Shown here: positions 54,537 to 63,845 of the stretch, piece after piece
Numbering within the stretch: the stretch's first letter is position 1
Layout: every line of letters begins with the position of its first letter
Source of the DNA: Bombyx mori
Lineage: Eukaryota; Arthropoda; Insecta; Lepidoptera; Bombycidae
Assembly: GCF_030269925.1 (NCBI RefSeq)
Contig: NC_085127.1
Coordinates: 10,981,501-11,045,500 of the forward strand
Length of the DNA: 64,000 bases
Direction of reading: 5' to 3'
Notes under the pieces: model-generated
What the model saw: the letters and a program-made list of their open reading frames with translations, nothing else
What the model was told of the DNA's origin: nothing
Databases searched by the model: none
Made by a program: the position numbers and the translations under genes

Positions 54537-55045
54537 GTTTTTTTTTATATCCTAAGCTGATAGCCTTGAGAGACTATTTCAGCGTAACCTGAACTAGTAG
54601 GTGAGCTCACAGGGCTCAAACCTGATGACGTTTCCAACACGAACCCTAGCAAGAGCCGTGCTTCGCAGAATCTACCACCGGATCGGAAACGCGACCCACT
54701 GAGAAGATCCGGCGAGAAACTCAGTGGGCTGTCTATGGGTTAATTCGCTCGTTGAGCCCTTCGTCGAAAGCAACGGGTTCGACGAGGACGGTGACCGGTG
54801 CTTGTGGTACCTAAAAGCACCGTTAATGGATCGGGAGGATCCGTAATGACGTATTTTGTGGCGACGTCGACTGTTTACCATTCGGTCTACAGGATCGGGT
54901 ATGTAGTTTTCAGCGGGCACGGCAAGAGGGTTCTCATGTCCTGCCGCCTTTTCAAAGTGAAGGATCCGCAAGGACGCGTCTAGGTCGTCAACAGTGACAG
55001 ACTCCTTCGTGGGCAGGATTTGGGGAGCAATGAGCGGCGGCAACT
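54537..55045 (-). mobile_element. Jockey-type LINE 3' fragment with Bm1-like tail
   Basis: From 55043 on the minus strand: ESVTVDDLDASLRILHFEKA, ENPLAVPAENYIPDPVDRM, then the 3'UTR block 'acggatcctcccgatccatt' and the complete Bm1-like tail ending in a T-run on the plus strand at 54537-54546. It is the most continuous ORF-to-tail copy in the window. Confidence 0.85.
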
Positions 55046-55645
55046 ATAAGGCAATTATCATGACGCATAGCCTTCCAAAAAAAACTAGACAACACTAAGG
55101 AATAATTAGTATTTCATTTAGAGAAAAAAATATCGATCTTGATATTTAGGCATTTTTTTAATTTCATGTTTAACGGTAAATTTAAATAATTACTGATCAC
55201 CAGCTAAACTTGCTCCAAAAAACACATTAACAGTCAACTTATTTATCTCATATTTTAATTTAATCAATATCACAATAATTAATCAAATATACAACAAATA
55301 TAATAATTAATCTAATAAAAATTATGTCTAAGTTATCATGGACGGCTTCAAAATTTTTTGTCATGATGGAAGATTTATTTAAATTTATAGAAATTCATCA
55401 GTCTTTCAATAGTTTTTATATAAATATAAATTTTTTTTTGGTTGGCAATAATAATTTTTTTTATTAATATCTGATGTTTCAAAATAGTCAGGAGCCACAG
55501 TTTAATAGGATACTTCTAATTTCCTGGTTCAATTGCTTCAGAAGTTCTTCATTCGGATTCTCGTCCTGTATGAGCCGATCGCGTTGTGATATCAATTTGT
55601 TTAGTTTATCATTTATCGGGTTCTTAACGACGCTTCTGGAAATAA
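55046..55645. other. AT-rich non-coding stretch
   Basis: Possibly 3' exon or downstream DNA of the Cep120-like gene; no clear coding exon was recognised. Confidence 0.35.
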
Positions 55646-55889
55646 TTTTTTTTTTTTATTTATTGCTTAGATGGGTGGACGAGCTCACAGCCCACCTGGT
55701 GTTAAGTGGTTACTGGAGCCCATAGACATCTACAACGTAAATGCGCCACCCACCTTGAGATAAGTTCTAAGGTCTCAGTATAGTTACAACGGCTACCCCA
55801 CCCTTCGAACCGAAACGCATTACTGCTTCACGGCGGAAATAGGCGGGATGGTGGTACCTACCCGCGCGGACTCACAAGAGGTCCTACCA
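55646..55889 (-). repeat. BMC1-like LINE 3' tail
   Basis: 'ttattgcttagatgggtgga', 'gaaccgaaacgcattactgc' and 'acaagaggtcctacc'. Minus-strand copy. Confidence 0.9.
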
Positions 55890-56585
55890 AAAATAAAAAA
55901 TAAAGTTTATTTATTTTACACTCGAATGATCGTTTAACGTGATTTCAGTGTATTGCGATTGTCACTGCTATGCACAATAGCTAGGACAGTTTTTGGTATA
56001 ACAAAGACGTTTTGTTTTTTGTGTGCCATCCTTGTATGTATGTTACAGCCACTATTTTCAAATTTTTTTTATTTTATTAAAACACACATATTTAAATTTT
56101 TCATTGTGACTATTTATTTTCTTATAACAAAAACAAAACTGTGAATACTCGACCGTACGAAGTACCTATGAAACCGTCACGTGTGTGAGTCTAGTGCGAG
56201 TTTTTTAACGTTTTCGATAGCAATAAAGCAAAAATATTACCTTAAATCGTCAAACATTTCTACAACACCCGAACCAGATGTGGCTGGAACACAAATCATT
56301 TATTACAATTTATAATTATGATATTTTTAATAAGGAATTATCGCAACTTTATAAGCTAGCTATATGAAAACTGTTAAAGTATGTTTTATGAATAACACTC
56401 TCTGACATTCTTCTTGTAAGCGAGAGGCTTTTATACTCGGATGACTCATTATGAATAACACTTTATTGATTACACATAATAATGCTTCTGGGAAGAAACA
56501 TATTATTTGAATAATCAAAATCTACGTCTTACATTTTCCAACAACAAAATAAACATATCTTTGGGTAAGGCAATTTTAACAAATA
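55890..56585. other. AT-rich stretch with a solo MITE arm
   Basis: At 56190-56225 'gtctagtgcgagttttttaa' plus 'cgttttcgatagc' matches one arm of the palindromic MITE at 63331-63499. The rest is featureless. Confidence 0.5.
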
Positions 56586-56589
56586 AAAA

Positions 56590-56894
56590 ATCTAATATAT
56601 ATCTATATATATATAAAAATTAATTGCTGTTCGTTAGTCTCGCTAAAACTCCAGAGCGGCTGGACCGATTTGGCTAATTTTGGTCTGGAATTATTTTTGG
56701 AAGTCGAGGGAAGGTTTAAAAGGTAGATAAATATGAAAATGCTCGGAATTAAATAAAAATAACAATTTTGTTTTCCCTTTGATGCGTCTCCCGTCGGACG
56801 GGTTCATTTGGTTTGTTTTAAGTTTATTTTATACAAAAGTTTAGGTCTTTTATTTATAGATTGAGGCACTACTAAGTCTGCCGGGTCAGCTAGA
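56590..56894 (-). repeat. Interspersed repeat ending 'ctagctgacccggcagac'
   Basis: Minus strand starts 'ctagctgacccggcagactt' and ends 'aattaatttttatatatata' after 'ccagccgctctggagtttta'. It shares its start with the 10932/58485 family but has a different body, so it is a related subfamily. Confidence 0.5.
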
Positions 56895-56952
56895 TTTAAA
56901 TATAACTTAACGGATATCTTTCCGATAATTTTTACAACGTAAAGTAACTCAC

Positions 56953-57083
56953 TGATGAACGAATCGATTTCCAGTGCCGGTGTGCTCGCTAAAATGTCAA
57001 CATAAAAATCGTCTTTCAATTTTTTAATGTCCATCGCATCTTGATTGCGTTTACTTTCGTTGTCATCTATTATTGTGTCTAAA
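56953..57083 (-). CDS. Cep120-like gene, probable exon 8 of those visible
   Basis: Acceptor AATTTCAG|T and donor TCA|GTGAGT bound 131 bp. Its phase (1+43x3+1) fits the 2-nt overhang of the exon at 57962-58122. It reads LDTIIDDNESKRNQDAMDIK...TPALEIDSFI. No family motif is recognised, so inclusion rests on splice sites and phase. Confidence 0.5.
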
Positions 57084-57342
57084 CTGAAATTGAAAAAAAA
57101 TGGGCTAATAAAAAGGCCAGAAATGCAGTGAAAACGTTAACAATGTGTAACAGTCCCTACACAATACAGATGGGCGGACGAGCTCTCGTTCCATGTGTTA
57201 TTAAGCTGTTTTTGTATGATTTCACAGATCAATTTTGATGATTTATTTTTGAAACCCTACCTGCTAATATGCATTACTTCATGGTCAAACGAAACAGTAT
57301 GCTAAATAAAAGCAAGGTTTTTATATCCCTAAATATGGACAT

Positions 57343-57576
57343 GTGATGCGTCGAGAGAAGATACATGTGACTAGGAGATGTATAGAAATCGTAGTGCAAG
57401 GTAGAGGGAGAAGAGTTCCACCGAAGAAGACATGGATGGAGTGTGTGAATGACGATATGAGAAAGAGAGGAGTGAGTGTTGAGATAACGGCTGATAGAAG
57501 AGAATGGAAGAGAAAAATTAGCTGTGCCGACCCCACCCAGTGGGATAAGGTGAAGAAAAAGAAGAAATTCATATAA
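57343..57576 (+). pseudogene. C-terminal fragment of an RTE-type LINE RT
   Basis: Plus strand reads HVTRRCIEIVVQGRGRRVPP, KKTWMECVNDDMRKRGVSVE and DRREWKRKISCADPTQWD. This is the standard end of insect RTE-type reverse transcriptases. It lies in an intron of the Cep120-like gene, on the opposite strand. Confidence 0.75.
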
Positions 57577-57659
57577 ATAAAACTTAGTGCATTTTTTGTT
57601 TCCGTACCCTGGTATAAAAAGTTAATATAGTAATATGTACTATTCTTATAAAATTATTA

Positions 57660-57902
57660 CTGGTGGTAGGACCTCTTGAGAGTCCGCGCGGGTGGGTACC
57701 ACCACCCCGCCTATTTCTGCCGTGAAGCAGCAACGCGTTTTGGTTTGAAGAGTAGGGCAGTCGTTGTAACTATACTTGAGATCTTAGAACTTATATCTCA
57801 AGGTGGGTGGCGTATTTACGTTGTAAATGTCTTTAGGCTCCATTAACCACTTAACACCAGGTGGGCTGTGAGCTCGTCCACCCATCTAAGCAATAAAAAA
57901 AT
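57660..57902 (+). repeat. BMC1-like LINE 3' tail
   Basis: 'ctggtggtaggacctcttga' to 'catctaagcaataaaaaaat'. It ends only ~60 nt from the exon boundary at 57962. Confidence 0.9.
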
Positions 57903-57961
57903 ATATGTGTGTATTAATAATTTCCGATGTCCCAATGAGAAGCGTCAACTGCCCACAGTAC

Positions 57962-58122
57962 CCAGCATCACCCAGCTCCCTCCTGTCCTGCTGCAGCTGC
58001 GACAACATTTGCTTCCTGGTGTCCAGCTTCAGCAGGTGCAGTTCCCTGACAGCGCGGCCCCACTGCTCTTTGAAGAACGCTTTCGATTGGACCGCACTAT
58101 CTAGTTTTTCTTCTAAACATCT
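57962..58122 (-). CDS. Cep120: Cep120-like gene, exon with the QWGRA-REL motif
   Basis: Acceptor TATGACAG|AG and donor TGG|GTACTG (phase 2). It reads CLEEKLDSAVQSKAFFKEQW, GRAVRELHLLKLDTRKQML and SQLQQDRRELGDAG. The F-K-x-Q-W-G-R-A-x-R-E-L word inside a coiled coil is what I recognise from the C-terminal coiled coil of CEP120, a centriole assembly and elongation factor that binds SPICE1/TALPID3. This exon is the main basis for naming the gene; other coiled-coil centrosomal proteins remain possible. Confidence 0.7.
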
Positions 58123-58263
58123 CTGTCATAAAAATTGTGTATTAATAAATTAATTTTAACTATATAAATAGTCTATAATACTATTTTAAACCTATAAACA
58201 TTCGAAACGCAACTGTGACTTCTGTTAAGCTTCCTTACATATAAGTGTTGATGCTTCTGTTAT

Positions 58264-58972
58264 TGAAGTGAAACTTCTAATGCGACTTCTAACAATGTTG
58301 CGTTAAACGTTTGATGCTACCATACTAGAAAGAGACAGAGTGAGAGTGAATGCGTGGCACTCGAATGCATGCGCGTAGTATATCTATTATAGGCCAGCGC
58401 GAGCGGTAGCAACGAGTAGCGTCCAATATTTTAATCAAGTATTTAAAATAATTTTTCTATCTAAAATTTAAAATATATATAATACTAGCTGACCCGGCAA
58501 ACATTGTTTTGCCATATATAAGATTTCTAGGGAATTTCTAGTGTAGAAAAAAAAACTAACTTATTGTAAGTGTGTAAGGATGTGGAATATGAGTGAAAAA
58601 GGCCTGGAGCGCTGTGAACGATGAGGGAATGTTGGTTAAAAATAACAAAACATCAAACATTAAAAAATATATATACATAAAAAAAAAAAAAATTGGTGTG
58701 AACACCCCTTATCACTTAAAGGTTAGAAAAATAGATAGTAGCCGATTCTCAGGCTTACTCAATATGCATAAAAAATTTCATGAGAATCGGTCAAGCGGTT
58801 TCGGAGGAGTATGGCAACGAAAACTGTGACACGAGAATTTTATATATTAGATAAATGTTGACGGTGTCACAGCTCTTATACACAGCATTCCTTATTACAA
58901 GAGCAATCTGATTTAAGGATGAAAAATGAGGAAAACCACAATACTAAACATCGAAAAAGAAGTTTCACTTCA
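58264..58972 (+). repeat. MITE-like repeat, 'tgaagtgaaacttct' family, split by another repeat
   Basis: Terminal inverted repeats TGAAGTGAAACTTCT (58264-58278) and AGAAGTTTCACTTCA (58958-58972). The similarity runs ~27 bp further ('cacgtgcaccaagttgcacg'). The body matches the 61285 copy up to 58484, is interrupted by the 58485-58852 repeat, then resumes at ~58886. Confidence 0.8.
58485..58852 (+). repeat. Interspersed repeat, 'ctagctgacccggcaaac' family, nested
   Basis: Inserted inside the MITE-like copy above; very similar to 10932-11306, including 'ggcctggagcgctgtgaacg' and 'tcaagcggtttcggaggagt'. Confidence 0.8.
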
Positions 58973-59116
58973 TTCACGTGCACCAAGTTGCACGCGCACT
59001 GTTTTATTACTGTGATTGTTTCAGCTTCAACAAAAACAATCCATATGTTGGCGTCTGGATACAGAAGTAGGTCTTTGTGTGGGTTACAGTTGTCATTATA
59101 AAACCAAGATTCTCAC

Positions 59117-59203
59117 CAATTCTTGTATGAGACTCGCAGTTTGATCTTTAGTTAGACCAGAATATCGGGTTTCGGCTTCTTTCTCAATGTCCTTCATGGT
59201 ATT
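59117..59203 (-). CDS. Cep120: Cep120-like gene, 29-codon exon
   Basis: Acceptor TATTTTCAG|AAT and donor TTG|GTGAGA, 87 bp, phase 0 at both ends. It reads NTMKDIEKEAETRYSGLTK and DQTASLIQEL, a helical, charged segment that continues the coiled coil. It is too short to appear as an ORF. Confidence 0.7.
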
Positions 59204-59400
59204 CTGAAAATAAGATATCGTTCAAATATCGCACTGTTATCTTATGAAGGCAGCAAATATTATCAATTCTATTAAGCTAATTCAATTATTAAATAATATG
59301 AAAATTATTTATTATTAGCTGATTCTAAAGTAATGTAAAAATCGTAGTTTTCTTTTTTTTATGGTTCGATTATTTCTGTTTTGTTTTTTTATTTTATTTT

Positions 59401-59642
59401 AGTTTTTTTTTTATTGTTTAGATGGGTGAACGAGCTCACATCCCACTTGGTGTTAAGTGGTTACTGGAACCCATAGACATGTACAACTTAAATGCGCCAC
59501 CCACCTTGAGACATAAGTTCTAAGGTCTCAGTATAGTTACAGCGGCTGCCCCACTCTACAAACCGAAACGCATTACTGCTTCACGGCAGAAATAGGCAGA
59601 GTGGTGGTACCTACCCGCGAAGACTTTCAAGTGGTCCTACCA
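59401..59642 (-). repeat. BMC1-like LINE 3' tail
   Basis: 'ttattgtttagatgggtgaa' to 'caagtggtcctaccagc'. It lies 42 nt from the splice donor of the exon at 59685. Confidence 0.88.
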
Positions 59643-59684
59643 GCAACAAAAAATACTTTGAATGAGTAATTCGTTTAGGCTTAC

Positions 59685-59861
59685 CTTCAAAACGTCCACC
59701 TGTTTCTCAAGCTGCATTATTTTAAGCTCCAGCTCTTCGATCCTCATGTCCTTGACTTTCAGCTGATGATTCATGTCGTCCTCCATTTTTAATGAGGCCT
59801 CTCTCAACTCCTGGTACTTGGCTGTGTAATGCGCTTCTAAAGCTTTCTTCGCTTCCAATAA
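59685..59861 (-). CDS. Cep120: Cep120-like gene, 59-codon coiled-coil exon
   Basis: Acceptor TAATTTCAG|TTA and donor AAG|GTAAGC, 177 bp, phase 0 at both ends. It reads LLEAKKALEAHYTAKYQELR then MEDDMNHQLKVKDMRIEELE and LKIMQLEKQVDVLK. Leu/Ile/Met recur at heptad spacing, a clear coiled coil. The apparent ATG at 59858 is not a start; it would be one base inside the exon frame's LEA codons by chance of the ORF caller. Confidence 0.75.
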
Positions 59862-60228
59862 CTGAAATTAATATCAATAATATTATGGTTTTTCAAAACA
59901 GTTTGGTTGGCTAAAATAATCTGTAGCAATTAATTTATGCTGGATTAAATAGCGATTCAAAAACTTTAGTAGCATTTTAAATTATACAAATGAATCGTAA
60001 CAAAAGATCATTCTTAACTACATGCAAACTTTTGAATAGTCGATATTAGATCGGGAGGACACGAAATGACATTCATTTTTCAAAGAAGTCATCTCCAAAT
60101 CGTTCCACGTAAATGTTTATCTCATTTTAATCAAAATTTGATACAACTCCGTCATTCATTTAGACTTTGTGGCTATTTCCGATTTTATTTGTTTCACTTA
60201 GTGAGCTGAGTGAGTGAGATAGTTTATA

Positions 60229-60663
60229 AGTCGTCGTGGCCTAACGGATAAGACGTCCGGTACATTCGTGTTGAGCGATGCATCGGTGTTCGAATCTCAA
60301 GCGGGTACCAATTTTTCTAATGAAATACGTACTCAAGAAATATTCACGATTAACTTCCACGGTGAAGGAATAACATCGTGTAATAAAAATCAAACCCGCA
60401 AAATTATAATTTGCGTAATTACTGATGGTAGGACCTCTTATGAGTCCGCACGGGTAGGTACCACCGCCCTGCTTATTTCTACCGTGAAGCAGCAATGCGT
60501 TTCGGTTTGAAGGGTGGAGTAGCCGTTATAACTATACTGAGACCTTAGAACTATATCTCAAGGTGGGTGGCGGAATTTTCGTTGTAGATGTCTATGGGCT
60601 CCAGTAACCACTTAACACCACGTGGGTTGTGAGCTCGTCCACCCATCTAAGCAATAAAAAATA
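60229..60663 (+). repeat. tRNA-derived SINE with complete BMC1-like tail
   Basis: The best copy. A box 'tggcctaacggataagacg' at 60238, B box 'tgttcgaatct' at 60287, body 'cacggtgaaggaataacatc', then a BMC1-like tail from ~60420 to 'catctaagcaataaaaaat'. It inserted 26 nt from the splice donor of the exon at 60689. Confidence 0.82.
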
Positions 60664-60688
60664 AATTGTTGTCTGCTATGTGAGGTAC

Positions 60689-60871
60689 CTTCTTCTCCCT
60701 CTCGGAGTTCCTGTGTCCCCTCGCCCTGAAGTCGTCTGTGGCGGCGGCGAGGTCGGCGGCGAGGGCGCGGCACTGCTCGATGCCCCTCGCCAGCCGGCAC
60801 TCCAGCTCCACGCGCTGCTTGGCCCACTCCTTGGCCAATAGCTCTAAATGGTACTCTTCTTTGCGCTTCAA
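60689..60871 (-). CDS. Cep120: Cep120-like gene, 61-codon coiled-coil exon
   Basis: Acceptor CTATACCAG|TTG and donor AAG|GTACCT, 183 bp, phase 0 at both ends. It reads LKRKEEYHLELLAKEWAKQR, VELECRLARGIEQCRALAAD and LAAATDDFRARGHRNSEREK. Amphipathic helix with heptads. GC content is much higher than the flanking introns. Confidence 0.75.
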
Positions 60872-60912
60872 CTGGTATAGGAGAACAGTATGGCCAATTA
60901 TAATATCGAATT

Positions 60913-61170
60913 TGACTATACTAATATTATAAAGCTGAAGAGTTTGTTTGTTTGAACGCGCTAATCTCAGGTCCGATTTGAAAAATTTTTTCAGTGTTAG
61001 ATAGCCCATTTATTGAGGAAGGCTACAGGGTATATAACATCACGGTAAGACCAATACAAGTGGAGCACCAATAAATAATGTTTCAAAATAGGGGTTTAAA
61101 TAGCTCCTTAACATTATGTAATTCAAAAATATAAACTTTTGGATTGCCTATAGTGAATTTATTTATAATA
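60913..61170 (+). mobile_element. Helitron-like 5' end
   Basis: 'actatactaatattataaag' then 'ctgaagagtttgtttgtttg' and 'aacgcgctaatctcaggtcc', followed by 'agtggagcaccaataaataa'. It is homologous to the minus-strand piece at 33598-34025. The 3' terminus was not identified. Confidence 0.6.
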
Positions 61171-61284
61171 GAATAAATCCTGCCACAACCTAGCTGTACT
61201 ACGTTATAAATATGTTCATAGAAATGGCCGTGGAAGTCATTTCGGTAATGATATGTTATTTTTCGAGATCAGGACCTTTTTTTT

Positions 61285-61652
61285 TGAAGTGAAACTTCTA
61301 ACGCGACTTCTAACAAGGTAGCGGTAAACGTTTAACGCTACCACGGAATAGAAAGAGACAGAGCGAGAGTGAATGCGTGGCACTCGAACGTATGCGCGTA
61401 GTATACCTGGTACAGGCCAGCGCGAGCGGTAGCAACGAGTAGCGATCAATATTTTAATGAAGTATTTAAAAAATATATTTATTTATTTTTCTATCTATAA
61501 TTTAAAATATATATTGTAATATAAATAATGAAGCACATCATTCCCTATTACAAGAGCAATTTGATTTAAGAATGAAAAATGAAGAAGACCACAATACTAC
61601 ACATCGAAAAAGAAGTTTCACTTCATACACGTGCACCAAGTTGCACGCGCAA
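61285..61652 (+). repeat. MITE-like repeat, 'tgaagtgaaacttct' family, uninterrupted copy
   Basis: Inverted repeats TGAAGTGAAACTTCT at 61285-61299 and AGAAGTTTCACTTCA at 61611-61625, plus the shared right extension 'cacgtgcaccaagttgcacg' to ~61652. It serves as the empty-site reference for the split copy at 58264. Confidence 0.8.
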
Positions 61653-61775
61653 CGTTTTTTTTTACTACTTCTAATCAAAACTGACAATGAAACTGTGTTG
61701 TTGAGTTCCAAGGATATCTTCGAACGCCCTTATAGTCCCGCGGTGCGCGCAGGCCCGGTCCGCAACACTACTTGC

Positions 61776-61885
61776 CTGCAGTTTGTGCAGCTCCTGCTGC
61801 TTCTCCTTCCAGTCTTCCAGCTCGTCCACGAACCTCCGCATGATGCTGTCGCGGTCGGCTTCCGATAGCGCCATTTTCACCAAAT
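61776..61885 (-). CDS. Cep120: Cep120-like gene, exon with a GC splice donor
   Basis: Acceptor ATAAAACAG|AT and 110 bp (2+36x3), ending KQQELHKLQ. The following intron starts GCAAGT (CAG|GCAAGT), a GC-AG type donor. It reads DLVKMALSEADRDSIMRRFV and DELEDWKEKQQELHKLQ. Phase 2 entry fits the single G left by the exon at 62314-62396 (making Asp), and the CAG end fits the TTG start of the next exon. Confidence 0.7.
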
Positions 61886-62084
61886 CTGTTTTATAAAAAA
61901 ACATCCTTACAATTTCATATTTTATTTCTAATTCAATTATTACTCAAGCACTGGTCTTGTCAGGTCTTGTCAAGCAAAAAAAAAATATGGAGATTCAGAG
62001 GGAAGAAAGAAGAGAACGAGGTATTCGTCCCCACAGCATGCCACTTGGTGCTCAAACTCGTCTACTCATCTAAGCAATAAAAAA

Positions 62085-62262
62085 AAGGCAGGCAGGGAGT
62101 CCCAAGCCCGGGCAGAGGGGTTTCGCTGTGGCCCGTTCCGCGCCCTCGTAAGGGGACGCGACGACCCCACGGATGTAATGGCCCAAGTATAGTGTACCAC
62201 TGCTCCGGAGCAGATACGGGTAGGACGGCGGTGCCTCACTATACTGTATACAAGTACACTGA
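62085..62262 (-). repeat. GC-rich repeat related to 48000-48070
   Basis: On the minus strand 'gtggggtcgtcgcgtcccct' then 'tacgagggcgcggaacgggc' matches 48006-48063 closely. It adjoins 'atctgctccggagcagtggt', a palindromic word. In an intron of the Cep120-like gene. Confidence 0.6.
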
Positions 62263-62313
62263 TTTCGTAATTACATATTCTAATGCTTGAATTTAATTGA
62301 ATTTTTTTCTCAC

Positions 62314-62396
62314 CTGTGTGATTGTCTTTACGGGCGGCCCGTTTAGGACTTGTGATGCACGTGTCGCTTTTGCTCGTCTCCAAAACGACGGGCTCC
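62314..62396 (-). CDS. Cep120: Cep120-like gene, 83-bp exon
   Basis: Acceptor TATTTCCAG|GG and donor CAG|GTGAGA. Phases (1+27x3+1) link the 2-nt overhang of the upstream exon to the next. It reads EPVVLETSKSDTCITSPKRA and ARKDNHT, a Ser/Lys-rich linker. Confidence 0.65.
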
Positions 62397-62639
62397 CTGG
62401 AAATAAGGCGGATACATCGTTAACGATTAGGAACGAGACGCCGTCAACGGTAAATCTCGTCTGTACTTCTTGTTATCCGTATCCCACACTATAGGAGGTC
62501 GATCCCCCTACCACGGTGCGTCCCTACGCAGTTCTATCCCTATTAGGCATGAGTTTTATGACTGTCGCCCTAATACGGACAGTAAGTACATGTATCCTCA
62601 TGAGCTAGACCGTGAAGCTGTCAGCCCACATTCAAAGGA

Positions 62640-62893
62640 TAGGAATGAACAGCACCGTTGAGACCGGTCATCGTTCTCGTCGAACCCGTCGCCTGCGACG
62701 AAGAGCTTGACGAGTAAATTAACCCACAGACACAGCCCACTGAGTTTCCCGCCGGATTTTTTCAGTGAGTCGCATTTCCGATCTGGTGGTAGATTCTACG
62801 AAGCACGGCTCTTGCTAGGGTTCGTGTTAGCAACAATGTTAGGTTTGAGCGCCGTGAGCTCACCTACTCGTCCGGTTAGGTAAGAAAAACCTT
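62640..62893 (+). repeat. Bm1-like / Jockey-LINE 3' tail
   Basis: 'gaccggtcatcgttctcgtc' to 'cggttaggtaagaaaaacc'. Plus-strand copy, internally shortened near its end. Confidence 0.8.
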
Positions 62894-62914
62894 TGAGACT
62901 TCTAGACGACCCAC

Positions 62915-63262
62915 TCTTAGTATTGAGGGGTTACCGCTACCGATAGACAACAAAAACAGAAATGCCGCCACCCAACTTGCAACATGAGTTCAAATCTTTG
63001 AGGGCTGAGGCCGCCATTGTAGCTACAGTACAAACCGGAACACATTACTGCTTCGCGGCGGCAATAGGCAGGGCGGTGGTACCTACCCATGCTGGCCCAC
63101 AAAACGCCCTACCATTAATAAAAAGTTCATTACGCTGTGGGTATTAGAGAAATGGCTCTACCTCTGCGCTACTTGTCTTAGTGCCGTTTTTTTAGACAGT
63201 TGGACAAGGTCACAGTCCACCTGGTTTTAAGCGTTTACCGCTGCCCATAGACATCGACAATA
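62915..63262 (-). repeat. Two diverged BMC1-like tail relics
   Basis: 62915-63117 has 'ttgagggctgaggccgccat', 'cggaacacattactgcttcg' and 'gcggtggtacctacccatg'. 63187-63262 has 'cacagtccacctggttttaa'. Both are clearly related to, but well diverged from, the main tail family. Confidence 0.6.
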
Positions 63263-63330
63263 TACGTAACTTAATAATAATAATCGTCTTCACTTCATAA
63301 CTCACAGACTAGAACACGAATGACTCCAGC

Positions 63331-63499
63331 GTGCTTAGTGCGAGTTTTTTAACGTTCTCGATAGCGTAAAAGTTAGTTCATATTTGTATGTAATGGGATC
63401 GTTTGCCTACGTTTGCCGCTAGGGGCGCTGTTGCAACTGCATACAAAATTGGGTTAACTTTTACGCTATCGAGAACGTTAAGAAACTCGCACTAAGCAC
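63331..63499. repeat. Palindromic MITE, 169 bp, with ~45-bp terminal inverted repeats
   Basis: Left arm 'gtgcttagtgcgagtttttt', 'aacgttctcgatagcgtaaa' and its reverse complement at the right end ('ttttacgctatcgagaacgt', 'taagaaactcgcactaagca'). The centre contains 'tgccgctaggggcgctgttg'. It ends 14 nt from the exon edge at 63514. Confidence 0.85.
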
Positions 63500-63513
63500 A
63501 CAGTTGTCCCTAC

Positions 63514-63845
63514 CTCTCGGCTTGACGTCCGCCCAGCTTCACAGGCTCCCTGTCTCCCCCCTCTCCCCTCCCATCATCGTCCCTCAAATTCCCCCCCTCG
63601 CACTGCACCTCCGCATCGCTGGTGGAGGGTTTCAGTCTGGCAGCGAGTATTCTCTCTTGACTTAGAGCGAATGAATTGCACATGTTCTTTATTAATTCCG
63701 CTATTTCGTTCGTTTGTTTGTGTACGTCGCCCGATGCGTTATTGTATCTAAATTCATGGACAAATAATTCACTTAAGGTAAAAGAACTTAATTCAAATCT
63801 AATTATCTCTGGGTCTCTGGGTCTGCGGAGGGACTTCGGTTCCCT
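63514..63845 (-). CDS. Cep120: Cep120-like gene, first visible exon (C2-like segment)
   Basis: 332 bp, donor GAG|GTAGGG. The acceptor TGCAG|AGG lacks a good pyrimidine tract, so the 5' limit is uncertain and could lie slightly inside. It reads PRDPEIIRFELSSFTLSELF, VHEFRYNNASGDVHKQTNEI and AELIKNMCNSFALSQERILA. The first part has the alternating hydrophobic pattern of a beta-rich C2-type domain, which would suit the central C2 domains of CEP120. The protein N-terminus lies beyond the right edge. Confidence 0.55.

Noticed and set aside
60231..60305. Possible functional tRNA gene
   Set aside because: A and B boxes are present, but the segment cannot form a proper acceptor stem and is followed by a SINE body and LINE tail seen in other copies; it is a SINE head.
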